The position numbers and the translations under genes are program-made. A DNA stretch of 56,402 nucleotides from positions 1 through 56,402 of the forward strand of contig JALHQM010000007.1 of NCBI GenBank assembly GCA_022841965.1, in the 5' to 3' direction. The notes below the pieces were generated by a model that was not told the DNA's origin, did not search any database, and saw nothing but the letters and a program-made list of their open reading frames with translations. Positions 44,274 through 52,928 of this stretch are shown here, one piece after another. Position 1 is the first letter of the stretch, and each line of letters opens with the position of its first letter. The stretch is from Hyphomicrobium sp. (GTDB taxonomy: Bacteria > Pseudomonadota > Alphaproteobacteria > Rhizobiales > Hyphomicrobiaceae).

Positions 44274-44477
44274 TTAGATGCGCCACGCCTTATTGCAGGT
44301 GTGGTCCACGTCTTCTTCGATCGCTTCGTCGTGATACCAGCCTGTTGTGTCGACTGCCGAACGGTACTTCGCGGCCTCGGCCTCAAGGGCGCGAGTGTCG
44401 ATCCCGTAGACCGGCGCGCGGGTGCGGCCGGGGAAGGGGATGATTTCTGCAGACTGGCGACTGAGACTTTGGGTCAT
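44274..44477 (-). CDS. DUF2735 family small protein
   Basis: This 67-residue soluble protein has 'SAEIIPFPGR' near the N-terminus, the DUF2735 mark, and a charged helical C-terminal half. ATG 44477 follows a near-perfect AAAGGAGG site. Genes of this kind sit beside glnII in rhizobia, as here (divergent, 506 bases apart). A nitrogen-related role is inferred from that neighbourhood only. Confidence 0.8.
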   Translation of the reverse strand: MTQSLSRQSAEIIPFPGRTRAPVYGIDTRALEAEAAKYRSAVDTTGWYHDEAIEEDVDHTCNKAWRI

Positions 44478-44983
44478 CGTTGCCTCCTTTCAGGTCTCCG
44501 GATCGCAAAACGCGGCGGTGCGGCGCATTGTTCCGAACCCGAAAACTAGCACGTTCTGCATATCATTTCACCTAATTGCCCAACAATTATCAATGGTTGC
44601 CTGAATTATGGGCATGCACAGACGTGCCTGTCTGGGTAGCATCCGAGCCGCAGATCATTCTGCTGGTGCCTGCCCGTCGGATGCGAAATTGCTCGCGGCA
44701 ACGCCTGCCGCCGATGGCTCCAAGCTCCAAAGTGGACCCTCCATCCCCGGGCGCTGGGCGTTCGCGTGGGGGGTGATGAAGAATGAAGCTTTTGTAGTGC
44801 GTGAAGTGGAACTGGTCAGGCTTGGCTGCCCTCAGACGACACAGTAGCCCTGCCAGCCGCGAGTTGCGGCTTTTGGTCAGAACTTTTTTCGTGCTGTTAA
44901 CGCCGACCGCAGTTTTTCCGCGTCCCTGGCCTCCTCAAGGCCGCGATGCGGGTCCGATGTCACCAACTTAGGAGAGAGCCTCT
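44478..44983. other. 506-base gap upstream of glnII
   Basis: This is the regulatory region between DUF2735 and glnII. It contains a small open frame (44608-44847, start without a ribosome site), a hairpin with a T-run at 44855-44874, and the GGAGAG ribosome site of glnII. I looked for sigma-54 -24/-12 elements and full NtrC sites and found none with correct spacing. Confidence 0.4.
44855..44874 (+). terminator. Hairpin with short T-run in the glnII leader region
   Basis: AGCCGC pairs with GCGGCT around a GAGTT loop, followed by TTT. It stands 110 bases before glnII and 8 bases after the end of a small open frame, so it may end a short upstream transcript or attenuate glnII. Confidence 0.35.
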
Positions 44984-46018
44984 ATGACGAAGTACAAGCT
45001 CGAGTACATCTGGCTCGATGGCTATACGCCGGTGCCCAACCTGCGCGGCAAGACCATGATCCGCGAGTTCAGCGCGTTCCCGGATCTCGAGCAGCTTCCG
45101 CTCTGGGGCTTCGACGGCAGCTCGACCAAGCAGGCGGAAGGCCACAGTTCGGATTGCGTGCTGAAACCAGTGCGTCATTTTCCGGATCCCGTGCGCACCA
45201 ACGGCGTGCTCGTCATGTGCGAAGTCATGATGCCTGATGGCAAGACCCCGCACTCGACCAACAAGCGCGCAACCATTCTGGATGACACGGATGCGTGGTT
45301 CGGGTTCGAGCAGGAGTATTTCCTGTACAAGGACGGCCGTCCGCTCGGCTTCCCGGCGCAGGGCTATCCGGCTCCGCAGGGCCCCTACTACACGGGTGTA
45401 GGTTACAAGAACGTTGGCGATGTTGCGCGCGCGATTGTCGAGGAGCATCTCGATATTTGCCTTGCCGCCGGGATCAATCACGAAGGCATCAACGCAGAAG
45501 TCGCGAAGGGCCAGTGGGAATTCCAGGTGTTTGGCAAGGGCTCGAAGCGGGCAGCGGACGAAATCTGGATGGCGCGCTATCTGCTTGAGCGGCTGTGCGA
45601 GAAGCATGGCGTCGATGTCGAGTATCACTGCAAGCCGCTGGGCGACACGGACTGGAACGGCTCGGGCATGCATTGCAACTTCTCGACGAAGTTCCTGCGC
45701 GAGACGGGCGGCAAAGAGTACTTTGAGCAGCTCATGGCGGCGTTCGCCAAGAACTGGAAAGAGCACATCGACGTTTACGGTCCGGACAACCATCTGCGTC
45801 TGACGGGCAAGCATGAGACGGCACCGTGGAACAAATTCAGCTACGGCGTAGCTGATCGCGGCGCTTCAATCCGCGTGCCGCACTCGTTCGTGAATAACGG
45901 CTACAAGGGCTATCTGGAAGATCGCCGCCCGAATTCGCAGGGCGACCCCTACCAGATCGCTTCGCAGGTTTTGAAGACGGTTGCGGAAGTGCCGTTGGCC
46001 ACTGCGGCCGCGGCTTAA
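44984..46018 (+). CDS. glnII: Glutamine synthetase type II (GlnII)
   Basis: The 344-residue eukaryote-type glutamine synthetase makes glutamine from glutamate, ammonia and ATP. It begins 'MTKYKLEYIWLDGYTPVPNL' and has the blocks 'LPLWGFDGSST', 'GFEQEYFLY', 'INHEGINAEVAKGQWEFQ' and 'GADRGASIRVP'-like ('VADRGASIRVP'). The length fits GSII (about 330-345), distinct from GlnA. It is not adenylylated in known relatives and is usually controlled at transcription by nitrogen supply. A strong terminator follows 28 bases downstream. Confidence 0.97.
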   Translation: MTKYKLEYIWLDGYTPVPNLRGKTMIREFSAFPDLEQLPLWGFDGSSTKQAEGHSSDCVLKPVRHFPDPVRTNGVLVMCEVMMPDGKTPHSTNKRATILDDTDAWFGFEQEYFLYKDGRPLGFPAQGYPAPQGPYYTGVGYKNVGDVARAIVEEHLDICLAAGINHEGINAEVAKGQWEFQVFGKGSKRAADEIWMARYLLERLCEKHGVDVEYHCKPLGDTDWNGSGMHCNFSTKFLRETGGKEYFEQLMAAFAKNWKEHIDVYGPDNHLRLTGKHETAPWNKFSYGVADRGASIRVPHSFVNNGYKGYLEDRRPNSQGDPYQIASQVLKTVAEVPLATAAAA

Positions 46019-46046
46019 TTTCGAGGGTACGTCTCCCAAAACTAAG

Positions 46047-46075
46047 AGCGCCGGTTTCAGCCGGCGCTTTTTTTT
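46047..46075 (+). terminator. Rho-independent terminator after glnII
   Basis: An 8-bp stem (AGCGCCGG with CCGGCGCT) with a TTTCAG loop is followed by a run of eight T. It ends glnII and, being near-symmetric, may also act on the convergent GST transcript. Confidence 0.9.
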
Positions 46076-46090
46076 GAGCTGTTTGATGCG

Positions 46091-46747
46091 TCAGAATTCG
46101 ACTTCGAGTTCGTCGATTTCATCCGCCTCGACGGCTGCGTCGTGGGTCCATTCCTGCAAAAATGGCCATGCGAATATTGTTTCGCAGTAGCTTTGAAGAT
46201 TGGTTGGCAGCGCGACGTTGTAGGTGCGGAAGCGTGTGCAAACGGGAGCGTACATGGCATCAGCAAGAGTTGGCGTTGTTCCGAATAGGTAGGGGCCGCC
46301 GTATTTGTCGAGGCATTCGGTCCAGATTTCCTTAATGCGCTCGATATCGGGCCGCGCGCCGGAGAACACCTTGAAATTGGTGTGGCGCGATTTGAGATTC
46401 ATGGGCAGCGCTGAGCGCAGATTGTAAAAGCTCGAGTGCATTTCGCCGGAGACTGCGCGGCAATGGGCCCGGACTGCGCGGTCTTTGGGAAGAAGTCCGG
46501 CTTCTGGGTGGATCTCATTCAGATACTCAGCGATGGCCAACGCACCCCAGACGGCGACGTCGCGGTCGGTTAATCGCGGGACAAGAACAGAGGGTGATAG
46601 CAACAAAAGCTCGCGCCGCGCGTTGCTGTCATCGAGCGCGACGGGTTGCTCCTCGAAATCAATTCCGGCCATTTTGCACAATAACCAGCCACGCAGAGAC
46701 CAAGATGAGTAATTCTTGGATGAAATCGAGAGCGTCGCTTGGGGCAT
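46091..46747 (-). CDS. Glutathione S-transferase family protein
   Basis: The 218-residue protein has a thioredoxin-fold N-terminal domain ('LSISSKNYSSWSLRGWLLCK', then 'LVPRLTDRDVAVWGALAIAEYL' with the GSH-binding cis-Pro loop). An all-helical C-terminal domain follows, with 'TLADAMYAPVCTRFRTYN' as N-capping. 'NYSSWS' is typical of the YfcF/maleylacetoacetate isomerase-like group. The substrate is unknown. The gene is convergent with glnII. Confidence 0.92.
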   Translation of the reverse strand: MPQATLSISSKNYSSWSLRGWLLCKMAGIDFEEQPVALDDSNARRELLLLSPSVLVPRLTDRDVAVWGALAIAEYLNEIHPEAGLLPKDRAVRAHCRAVSGEMHSSFYNLRSALPMNLKSRHTNFKVFSGARPDIERIKEIWTECLDKYGGPYLFGTTPTLADAMYAPVCTRFRTYNVALPTNLQSYCETIFAWPFLQEWTHDAAVEADEIDELEVEF

Positions 46748-46857
46748 GTGTCAATTCCGTTGTTGCTGCGCTCAGAAGTCTCTCGCGGCGCAAGGGATAA
46801 TACACTAGCTTTTTGTATCTTTTGGAATGCGGCGTCGCGCCTAACGGAAAGTCACTC

Positions 46858-48081
46858 ATGCTCTATGATGCTTACCAGTTCCAGGACGATCTGATCGGGT
46901 ATTTCCGCAATGCCGCGCGGATGGTGAGCCACCCTACGCCGAGCAACGGGAATGGGTCTTGGCCGTTTATGCTGGATGCCAAGCGGGCGTTTGACGCCAG
47001 CATGGAGATGGTCTGGCGGTTTTCTTTGACGCATGCGCGGCCGGAGTTCGGTATTACGAGCGTGCGTGTGGGTAATCGCGATGTGCCGGTGACGGAAGAC
47101 ATCGCCTTGAGCTTGCCGTTCGGCGATCTTTTGCACTTCAAGAAGGATGTTGATACGCCGCAGCCGAAGGTTCTCGTCATTGCGCCGCTGTCGGGGCATT
47201 TTGCAACGCTGTTGGCAAAAACGTGTGCGACCCTGCTCAGCGATCACGACGTTTACATCACTGATTGGGCGAATGCGCGGGACGTTCCACTTTCGGCGGG
47301 CGCTTTTGGTGTCGAGGACTATTGCGCATATGTGATCCGCTTCTTGGAGGAGATTGGTCCGGGCGCCCACATTCTCGCCGTGTGCCAGCCCTGCGTGCAG
47401 GCGCTCGCTGCGGTGGCGGTTATGTCGGAAGACAAGCACCCGGCGACGCCGCGGACGATGACATTGATGGCGGGTCCGATTGATACGCGGGAGAGCCCGA
47501 CGGCGGTCAACAAGCTGGCGATGGAAAAGCCGTTGTCGTGGTTCAAGCGGACGGTGATTTCGCGGGTGCCGAGACGGTTCAATGGGGCTGGGCGCAAAGT
47601 GTATCCGGGGTTTGTGCAATTGACCGCTTTTCTTGCCATGAACATGGAGCGGCACCGGACGCAGCACCAGAAGCTTTATTCGCATCTCGCTAAGGGCGAG
47701 GTTGCGGAAGCGAAGAAGATCAAGGACTTCTACGACGAATATTTTGCCGTGCTCGATTTGACGGAAGAATTTTATATCGAAACGATTGACCGGATCTTCC
47801 AGAGGGCCGATCTCGCGACGGGCAATTTTATCTACCGTGGGCGCAGGGTTGATCCGGCGAAGATCACGCGGACGGCACTGTTGACGGTCGAGGGCGGGCG
47901 GGACGACATCTGTGCGCTCGGGCAGACGGCTGCGGCGCACGACTTATGTGCTTCACTGCGGCCACACCTTCAGCGACACCATCTGCAGGCGAACGTCGGC
48001 CACTACGGCACGTTCAACGGCCGCCGATGGGAGAATGAGATCTATCCCGTCATGCGGAATTTCATTCTGGCGATGGAGTGA
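46858..48081 (+). CDS. phaZ: Intracellular polyhydroxybutyrate depolymerase
   Basis: The 407-residue alpha/beta hydrolase begins 'MLYDAYQFQDDL' and degrades stored PHB in native granules. The nucleophile is Cys176 in 'AVCQPCV', as in the Ralstonia PhaZ1 type, rather than the usual serine. Asp in 'EGGRDDICA' and His in 'NVGHYGTFNG' complete the triad. ATG 46858 has GGAAAG upstream. There is no signal peptide, as expected for the intracellular type. It is convergent with the ArsR gene. Confidence 0.95.
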   Translation: MLYDAYQFQDDLIGYFRNAARMVSHPTPSNGNGSWPFMLDAKRAFDASMEMVWRFSLTHARPEFGITSVRVGNRDVPVTEDIALSLPFGDLLHFKKDVDTPQPKVLVIAPLSGHFATLLAKTCATLLSDHDVYITDWANARDVPLSAGAFGVEDYCAYVIRFLEEIGPGAHILAVCQPCVQALAAVAVMSEDKHPATPRTMTLMAGPIDTRESPTAVNKLAMEKPLSWFKRTVISRVPRRFNGAGRKVYPGFVQLTAFLAMNMERHRTQHQKLYSHLAKGEVAEAKKIKDFYDEYFAVLDLTEEFYIETIDRIFQRADLATGNFIYRGRRVDPAKITRTALLTVEGGRDDICALGQTAAAHDLCASLRPHLQRHHLQANVGHYGTFNGRRWENEIYPVMRNFILAME

Positions 48082-48102
48082 TCGTCCGGCTGCCGATGCG
48101 CG

Positions 48103-48420
48103 TCAGTGACGGGAGCAGAAGAGGCGCTCCAATTCTTGCATGAGTTTGGCGATGCGGGGATCGGCGATGCGATACCACAGAGTCTGGCCGTCGCGGCGAT
48201 AGGTGACGATGTTCTCCTCGCGTAGGCGCGCCAGGTGCTGTGATAGGGCCGACTGCGACACGCCGACCTCCTCGGCCAGCGACATGACGTTGGCTTCTTT
48301 TTGTCCGGCAAGGACGCACAGGATCATAAGGCGGCGCTCATTCGCCAGCGCTTTCATCAGGTTTGCGACATTGGAGGCGTTTTCCAAAAGGGTGGCGGGG
48401 TCTCGGGCGGTTCTTGCCAT
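48103..48420 (-). CDS. BigR-like ArsR family repressor (persulfide sensor)
   Basis: The 105-residue winged-helix regulator has the recognition helix 'VSQSALSQHLARLREENIV' and 'YRRDGQTLWYRI' wing. Cys35 ('LMILCVLAG') and Cys102 ('RLFCSRH') match the spacing of the two cysteines that form a tri- or tetrasulfide in BigR/SqrR. It lies divergent to two YeeE/YedE genes, like the BigR operon. It should repress both directions until persulfide or H2S modifies the cysteines. AGAGG is 5 bases before ATG. Confidence 0.87.
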   Translation of the reverse strand: MARTARDPATLLENASNVANLMKALANERRLMILCVLAGQKEANVMSLAEEVGVSQSALSQHLARLREENIVTYRRDGQTLWYRIADPRIAKLMQELERLFCSRH

Positions 48421-48442
48421 GGCTGCCTCTGAAATTTTGCTC

Positions 48443-48472
48443 TTGATAAATTAGAGAATTCTAATGTATTTG
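48443..48472 (+). promoter_or_regulatory. Promoter of the YeeE/YedE genes
   Basis: TTGATA (48443-48448), 18 bases, then TATTTG (48467-48472). The regulator's dyad lies inside the spacer, and the leader to ATG 48530 would be about 50 bases. Confidence 0.45.
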
Positions 48473-48476
48473 GCAA
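48448..48476 (-). promoter_or_regulatory. Promoter of the ArsR/BigR-like gene
   Basis: On the minus strand TTGCCA (48476-48471), 17 bases and TAATTT (48453-48448) form a good promoter. It faces the YeeE promoter, and the two share the operator. Confidence 0.5.
48450..48465. promoter_or_regulatory. Operator of the ArsR/BigR-like repressor
   Basis: The AT-rich dyad ATTAGA-N4-TCTAAT fits the ArsR-family 12-2-12 style of operator and sits in the spacer of both facing promoters. Binding would silence both transcripts at once. Confidence 0.65.
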
Positions 48477-48529
48477 TCCGTAGGGCAGGCGCGCAGTCGC
48501 GCGGCTCAGATCTGGAGTGCGCACTGACA

Positions 48530-48961
48530 ATGACGACCGAATTCACACCCTTTGCCGCGCTCGCCGGTGGCGCGTTGATTGGATTATCGGCGGTTGGATT
48601 GATGCTTGTTTCCGGGCGGATCGCGGGCATTGCGGGGATTGTTCGCAGGGCCTTGCTGCCGGACCCTAACGCGCGTCCGGTTGAAGCTCTGGCCTTCATT
48701 GCTGGCCTCGTGTTGGCTCCCGGTGCCTATACGCTTCTCAGCGGCGAAGGCGTGCAGCAGACCGTTTCGCAGAATGTGCCGCTTCTCGTGGTGGCCGGGC
48801 TGTTAGTCGGATTTGGTTCGATTGTCGGAAGCGGTTGCACCAGTGGTCATGGCGTGTGCGGGTTGTCCCGATTGTCAGCGCGATCGATCGTTGCGACGGT
48901 GACTTTTATGGCGACCGCTGCGGTGACGGTTTATGTCGCGCGTCACGTCGTGGGAGGCTGA
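48530..48961 (+). CDS. YeeE/YedE family half-transporter 1
   Basis: This 143-residue membrane protein has four helices and the motif 'GSGCTSGHGVCGLSRLSARS', whose two cysteines are conserved in the sulfur-transport (DUF395/TsuA-like) family. It pairs with the next gene to make one full transporter, probably for thiosulfate or a polysulfide. ATG 48530 has GGAG 12 bases upstream, which is long. The next gene starts 1 base after its stop. Confidence 0.88.
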   Translation: MTTEFTPFAALAGGALIGLSAVGLMLVSGRIAGIAGIVRRALLPDPNARPVEALAFIAGLVLAPGAYTLLSGEGVQQTVSQNVPLLVVAGLLVGFGSIVGSGCTSGHGVCGLSRLSARSIVATVTFMATAAVTVYVARHVVGG

Positions 48962-48962
48962 G

Positions 48963-49394
48963 ATGAGGTTGGCTGCCAATTTCGCTTTGGGTTTGGTGTT
49001 TGGTCTTGGTCTTGTGCTGTCGGGGATGGTCGATCCAGCGAAAGTTTTGAACTTTCTCGATGTCGCGGGCACGTGGGATCCGTCCCTGGCGTTTGTGATG
49101 ATGGGCGCGATTGCGGTGACGTCGGTCGGGTATGCGTTGGTTCGACGATGGGGACAGCCGCTATTGGAGCCTACATTCCTGTTTCCGAAGGCAACCGACA
49201 TTGATGCCAAGTTGTTGGTTGGCTCGGCCCTGTTTGGGGTCGGCTGGGGGCTTGGTGGGCTTTGCCCCGGACCGGCGTTGACGTCGTTGCCTCTGGCCGC
49301 AACGGGGACGCTTGTGTTTGTGCCAGCGATGCTCGCCGGCGTTGCAGCGGGAACACTCGTTGTTCGCGCACTGCATAAATCGCCGACGGCTTAA
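48963..49394 (+). CDS. YeeE/YedE family half-transporter 2
   Basis: The 143-residue partner has 'MRLAANFALGLVFGLGLVLSG' at the start, 'MVDPAKVLNFLDVAGTWDPSL' and 'GLGGLCPGPALTSL' near the end, which match DUF6691/YedE partner proteins. It is translated together with half-transporter 1 and its stop overlaps the convergent dynamin-like gene by 4 bases. Confidence 0.88.
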   Translation: MRLAANFALGLVFGLGLVLSGMVDPAKVLNFLDVAGTWDPSLAFVMMGAIAVTSVGYALVRRWGQPLLEPTFLFPKATDIDAKLLVGSALFGVGWGLGGLCPGPALTSLPLAATGTLVFVPAMLAGVAAGTLVVRALHKSPTA

Positions 49395-50734
49395 CTCATG
49401 CGGTGACGGTGGTCGCCCGGGTGATCGGTTGGGGTGTGGTTGGCTTTGAGCCAGCGGCCGACGTGTTCGAGGATGGCGTCGAGATCGGCCAGCGCGACGA
49501 GTGTGGCGCGGGCGGCTTGACGCTGTTCACGCGACTGGGGTGATTCATATGGGGAGGCCGTTGCGAGAATTCGCAAGACGGCCGTGAGGTCGGCGCGAAG
49601 CGCTGCGGGATTGGTGAATGTGCCGTCCACACGGGATGACTCTTGGGCGTGGCCGTTCACGTGCGACGGTGCCCGGGCCGGCATGATGACGCCGGGTTGG
49701 AGGTTTTCCGCCACTTCAGCGAAGGTGTGGAGTAACGCTCCCAGCGATTGATCGCGCGTGAGGCGATGAGCGCGCTGATCGTCCAGAATGCGATCTGAAA
49801 GCGCGGACCACTGCTTGAAGTGCGTTTCACTTTCCGGACGGATCGCATGGCGGCCAAATTCGTGCAGGGCCAGGCGGGCGAGGCGCTGCACAATCCGTTG
49901 CGCTTTTGCGCGCCGACGCTCGCGGATCGTGTGCGAGGAGGCATCAATGGCCGCGTGGATGATGGCGCTGTCGCCGGAGGGGTCGCCGGGGTAGTCGATC
50001 GGGTTGATTGGCGTGGCGGCCGAAACAAGAATCACGCTCCGAAACAGACCTGAGGTCATGTCCATTAAGCGGCGCAGGACTTGATCGCAGTCTTCGTCGG
50101 AATAGAAGCTGTCCTTGTGGGTGGCGACCAAGACAGCATTCTGATGGACACGCGGCGGCATCGCGCTCCACAGATTGCGTTCACTTTCAGTCCAGGCGCG
50201 TGTCGCGACGGTGCACCAAATTGCGATGTCGGCATCGGCGGCGAAGAGCCCAGGCGTGAGTGTCGCCGGGGTGTCCAGAATTTGGTGGCGTTGAAGCCAT
50301 GGCATTGGAAGTCGGATGTCGACTGCGTGATAGGTGAGGTCGGTCAGTGGATCATCTTTGGTGCCGTCAATGCGGATGGAGACACCGTTCTGGTCGATGC
50401 CGTAGAGCGCAGGTTGTGGACCGTAGCCGACGTGAACGGGAATGCCGGTGTTGGAGAGAACGCTGACAGGGAGTAGTCCCTTGCCGATCATGAGCCCCGT
50501 GACGGACGTTTTGCCGGAATTGTATTCGCCGAGCACGACGATGCGTAAGGGGCGGCGCAGCATCTCTTCGATCTGGGAGAGACCAGCAACGCAAGCCGGG
50601 ATGGCGGGGTCGTCGACTTTTAGATTCTGAAGGCGTTCGCGGGCAGCGCGCAATTGGCCCGCGTAGACCTGCCAGTCGGCCTGTGCGCCAGGGATCGCGC
50701 TCTGCGCGGGTGCCACTCGCTCCTCATCGGTCAT
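49391..50734 (-). CDS. Dynamin-like GTPase, shorter of a tandem pair
   Basis: The 447-residue protein has a GTPase domain with G1 'GEYNSGKT' at 69-76, a switch region 'SNTGIPVHVGYG', G3 'DTPA', and a non-standard G4 ('THKD'). A helical C-terminal part follows, rich in 'RERRRAKAQRI'. The G1 and layout are those of bacterial dynamin-like proteins. Its ATG overlaps the upstream dynamin stop as ATGA. No transmembrane segment is evident. Confidence 0.82.
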   Translation of the reverse strand: MTDEERVAPAQSAIPGAQADWQVYAGQLRAARERLQNLKVDDPAIPACVAGLSQIEEMLRRPLRIVVLGEYNSGKTSVTGLMIGKGLLPVSVLSNTGIPVHVGYGPQPALYGIDQNGVSIRIDGTKDDPLTDLTYHAVDIRLPMPWLQRHQILDTPATLTPGLFAADADIAIWCTVATRAWTESERNLWSAMPPRVHQNAVLVATHKDSFYSDEDCDQVLRRLMDMTSGLFRSVILVSAATPINPIDYPGDPSGDSAIIHAAIDASSHTIRERRRAKAQRIVQRLARLALHEFGRHAIRPESETHFKQWSALSDRILDDQRAHRLTRDQSLGALLHTFAEVAENLQPGVIMPARAPSHVNGHAQESSRVDGTFTNPAALRADLTAVLRILATASPYESPQSREQRQAARATLVALADLDAILEHVGRWLKANHTPTDHPGDHRHRMS

Positions 50735-52908
50735 GATGACTGATCTCCTCCTCTGAAGATCTGCTCGACGTTAGAGCCAAGAAATTCAAGGTGCTGGGTG
50801 AGGGCTTCCGTGTCTTTCAGGCGCTGAGCTTGTGCGGCTATTCGCTCGTCGGTCATGGATGCTGCGCCGTTGTTCAGTTCGTCTTCATCGAGTAGCCGGG
50901 CAATGCGGCGCTGGAGAGCCTGTTGAATGTTGCGGCAGGCGCCGAGAGCCCAGCCGATTGTGGTGGCGGCAAAGTCTTGGAATGTGCGCCCCGCTGAGGC
51001 CGCCAGTTCATCGGCGACGGCTGAGAATTCGGCTTTGATGAGTGCTTCGATCTTGGCGCCGGCTTGTTCGGAGCTGGCGGCACGATTCCAAAAAGCTTGC
51101 CAGCGTGAGCGGTCGAGATCGATGACGAGCATACGGCTGAGCGGCATGCTAGCAGGGATTGGAATGGAGAGTGACTTGCTCTGCGGTATGGGAAAGTCAG
51201 GAGCGGGTACGACTGTTTGCAGCAACTTGAACAGCTCTGGAATAAGCCGGGCGTGGAATGTGAGGAGTCGTTCCGAGGCCTCAGCGAAGCCGGTGCGGAA
51301 GTTTTCGGCCAGCGCGCGGCGCAGATCGAAGCCTTCGTGCGTCCAGGTGACGGTCGTGGCACCGCGGGAGAGGCTATTGACCAGAATTTTGCGCTCACGT
51401 TCGGCATGGGAGTTGACCAGCTGCAGCAAAGATGCGCGCAGCCGGGACTGTTCCTCCATGATGACGCGGGAGAAGATTTCGCCGATGGCTTTTGCAGAGG
51501 CGTCGATATTGGCAGAAACCGATTGGAGCAAATCGCGTTCGTGGGCGTGGATTGAGAGATTGTCGCGTGCAGTGGTGCCGGACGTGGGTGTCTTCTGCCG
51601 GCGCGCGCGATCGGCGAGCAGCAAATTCAACTCAGCCGCGGCGGCCTGCTCGCAGGCGCGCGACATATCCGCAAAGCCGCGCGCGATGAGGCTGAGGGAA
51701 AAGGCCGGGTTGGTGAGACCGGCGATGTCTTCAAAGGCGTCGTAGAGGGCGGGCATGCCGGACATGGCGTGGAGAGCGTGACTGACGCGGGCCTGGGTTG
51801 CCGGGTCGGCCAGGGACCGCGGGTCGGCGTCGCTGGCTTCAAGCAGACCCGAACGGAAGAGATGGGCTGCAGACGGGCGTTGCAACGTCTTGACGATGGC
51901 TTGAGGTTCGAATGCCAGGGCCTGGATGGCCCACCATGCGCTACCGTGGACGACGGGAATTTTCGCACCAGGAAATTCCTGGGCGAGCCGTTCGCGGACG
52001 AAACCTAAGACTTGGGGCAATTCATTGGCGACGTCGGTGAGCTCGTCGATGCGGTTTACCAGGACGATGACGCGGTCTTTGTTGAGGCCGCGCATGAAGC
52101 GCAGAAGAGCGACATCTTGCTCGGATAGCGGCTGGCGTGCGGTCAGGACGATGATGTAGGCGTCGGCGGCACTGAGCGAACGGCGGGTGATCTCGTCGCG
52201 AACTAAGGACGGATCGTTGATGCCGGGGGTGTCAATGACGGTTGTTGGAAATTCGAAGGGCCCGCCAGGCAGATAAATGTCTGCGGTGCGGGTGATGTCA
52301 GCGTAGCGGCCGATGTTTTCGGAATTGGCGTAGTCGCCGGAGCAGAGGTATTGCTCCAAGAGGCCGGGATGGAGCGATCTGAAGAGGTGGCCGCGGCCGA
52401 TCAGTTGTTCGAAGTCGGCGCCGAGTTTCTTCTTTGCGCGTTCGACGAGGGCGCGGGTTTCCGACTGCAGAATACGCGGTTCGAATCCGGGGATGAGGCG
52501 TTCGGTCAATTCTCGGAAGCGGCCACCGCCGTTGGCAATCTCGCCCCATTCGTTGGCACTCATGAAGGAGAAGCGAATGGCGCCGTCGGCCGGGGGCGAT
52601 TGGCTGAAATGTAAGTTCGTGACTGCGGTGGTCCACGGCGTGACGGCTGTGGGCAGAAGGCGCGGGTGGCGGATGAAGGCGTTGATGAAGGTGCTCTTGC
52701 CGGATTTGATCTGACCGACAACGGCGATCCGCAAGCTGAGACGCGTGATCTTTTGCAACGCATCGGTGACGAGAGGCTTTGATTGGGGTTCGACGAGGGC
52801 GGACATTACGCCGCCGCAGGAGATTAATTGCTGGCGCACGTTCTCAAGGCGCCCGCCAAGGCGCTGGCGCGGGGCGCCATTCGTTCGCTGCGACGGGTTT
52901 GCGTTCAC
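50731..52908 (-). CDS. Dynamin-like GTPase, longer of a tandem pair
   Basis: From GTG 52908 the product has 725 residues. G1 is 'GQIKSGKS' at 65-72; G2 lies in 'TPWTTAVTNL'; G3 is 'DTPGIND' and G4 'NRIDEL', all standard for dynamin-like proteins that remodel membranes. Long helical stalk-like regions follow ('INDASAKAIGEIFSRVI'-type). The longer frame to 52998 overlaps the upstream gene by 70 bases with an Arg-rich leader, so the GTG with a GAGAG nearby is preferred. It lies 20 bases after the SEL1-type gene. Confidence 0.85.
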   Translation of the reverse strand: MNANPSQRTNGAPRQRLGGRLENVRQQLISCGGVMSALVEPQSKPLVTDALQKITRLSLRIAVVGQIKSGKSTFINAFIRHPRLLPTAVTPWTTAVTNLHFSQSPPADGAIRFSFMSANEWGEIANGGGRFRELTERLIPGFEPRILQSETRALVERAKKKLGADFEQLIGRGHLFRSLHPGLLEQYLCSGDYANSENIGRYADITRTADIYLPGGPFEFPTTVIDTPGINDPSLVRDEITRRSLSAADAYIIVLTARQPLSEQDVALLRFMRGLNKDRVIVLVNRIDELTDVANELPQVLGFVRERLAQEFPGAKIPVVHGSAWWAIQALAFEPQAIVKTLQRPSAAHLFRSGLLEASDADPRSLADPATQARVSHALHAMSGMPALYDAFEDIAGLTNPAFSLSLIARGFADMSRACEQAAAAELNLLLADRARRQKTPTSGTTARDNLSIHAHERDLLQSVSANIDASAKAIGEIFSRVIMEEQSRLRASLLQLVNSHAERERKILVNSLSRGATTVTWTHEGFDLRRALAENFRTGFAEASERLLTFHARLIPELFKLLQTVVPAPDFPIPQSKSLSIPIPASMPLSRMLVIDLDRSRWQAFWNRAASSEQAGAKIEALIKAEFSAVADELAASAGRTFQDFAATTIGWALGACRNIQQALQRRIARLLDEDELNNGAASMTDERIAAQAQRLKDTEALTQHLEFLGSNVEQIFRGGDQSS

Positions 52909-52928
52909 GCGGTCCGCACTCTCACTGC

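Noticed and set aside
44608..44847. A 79-codon open frame before glnII
   Set aside because: There is no ribosome site and no recognisable domain; it is kept only as part of the leader-region finding.
44490..44960. Sigma-54 or NtrC sites for glnII
   Set aside because: Near matches (TGGTCAGGCTTGGCTGC and TAGCACGTTCTGCA) have the wrong GG-to-GC spacing, and the dyad GCAC-N4-GTGC near 44617 is too short for an NtrC site.
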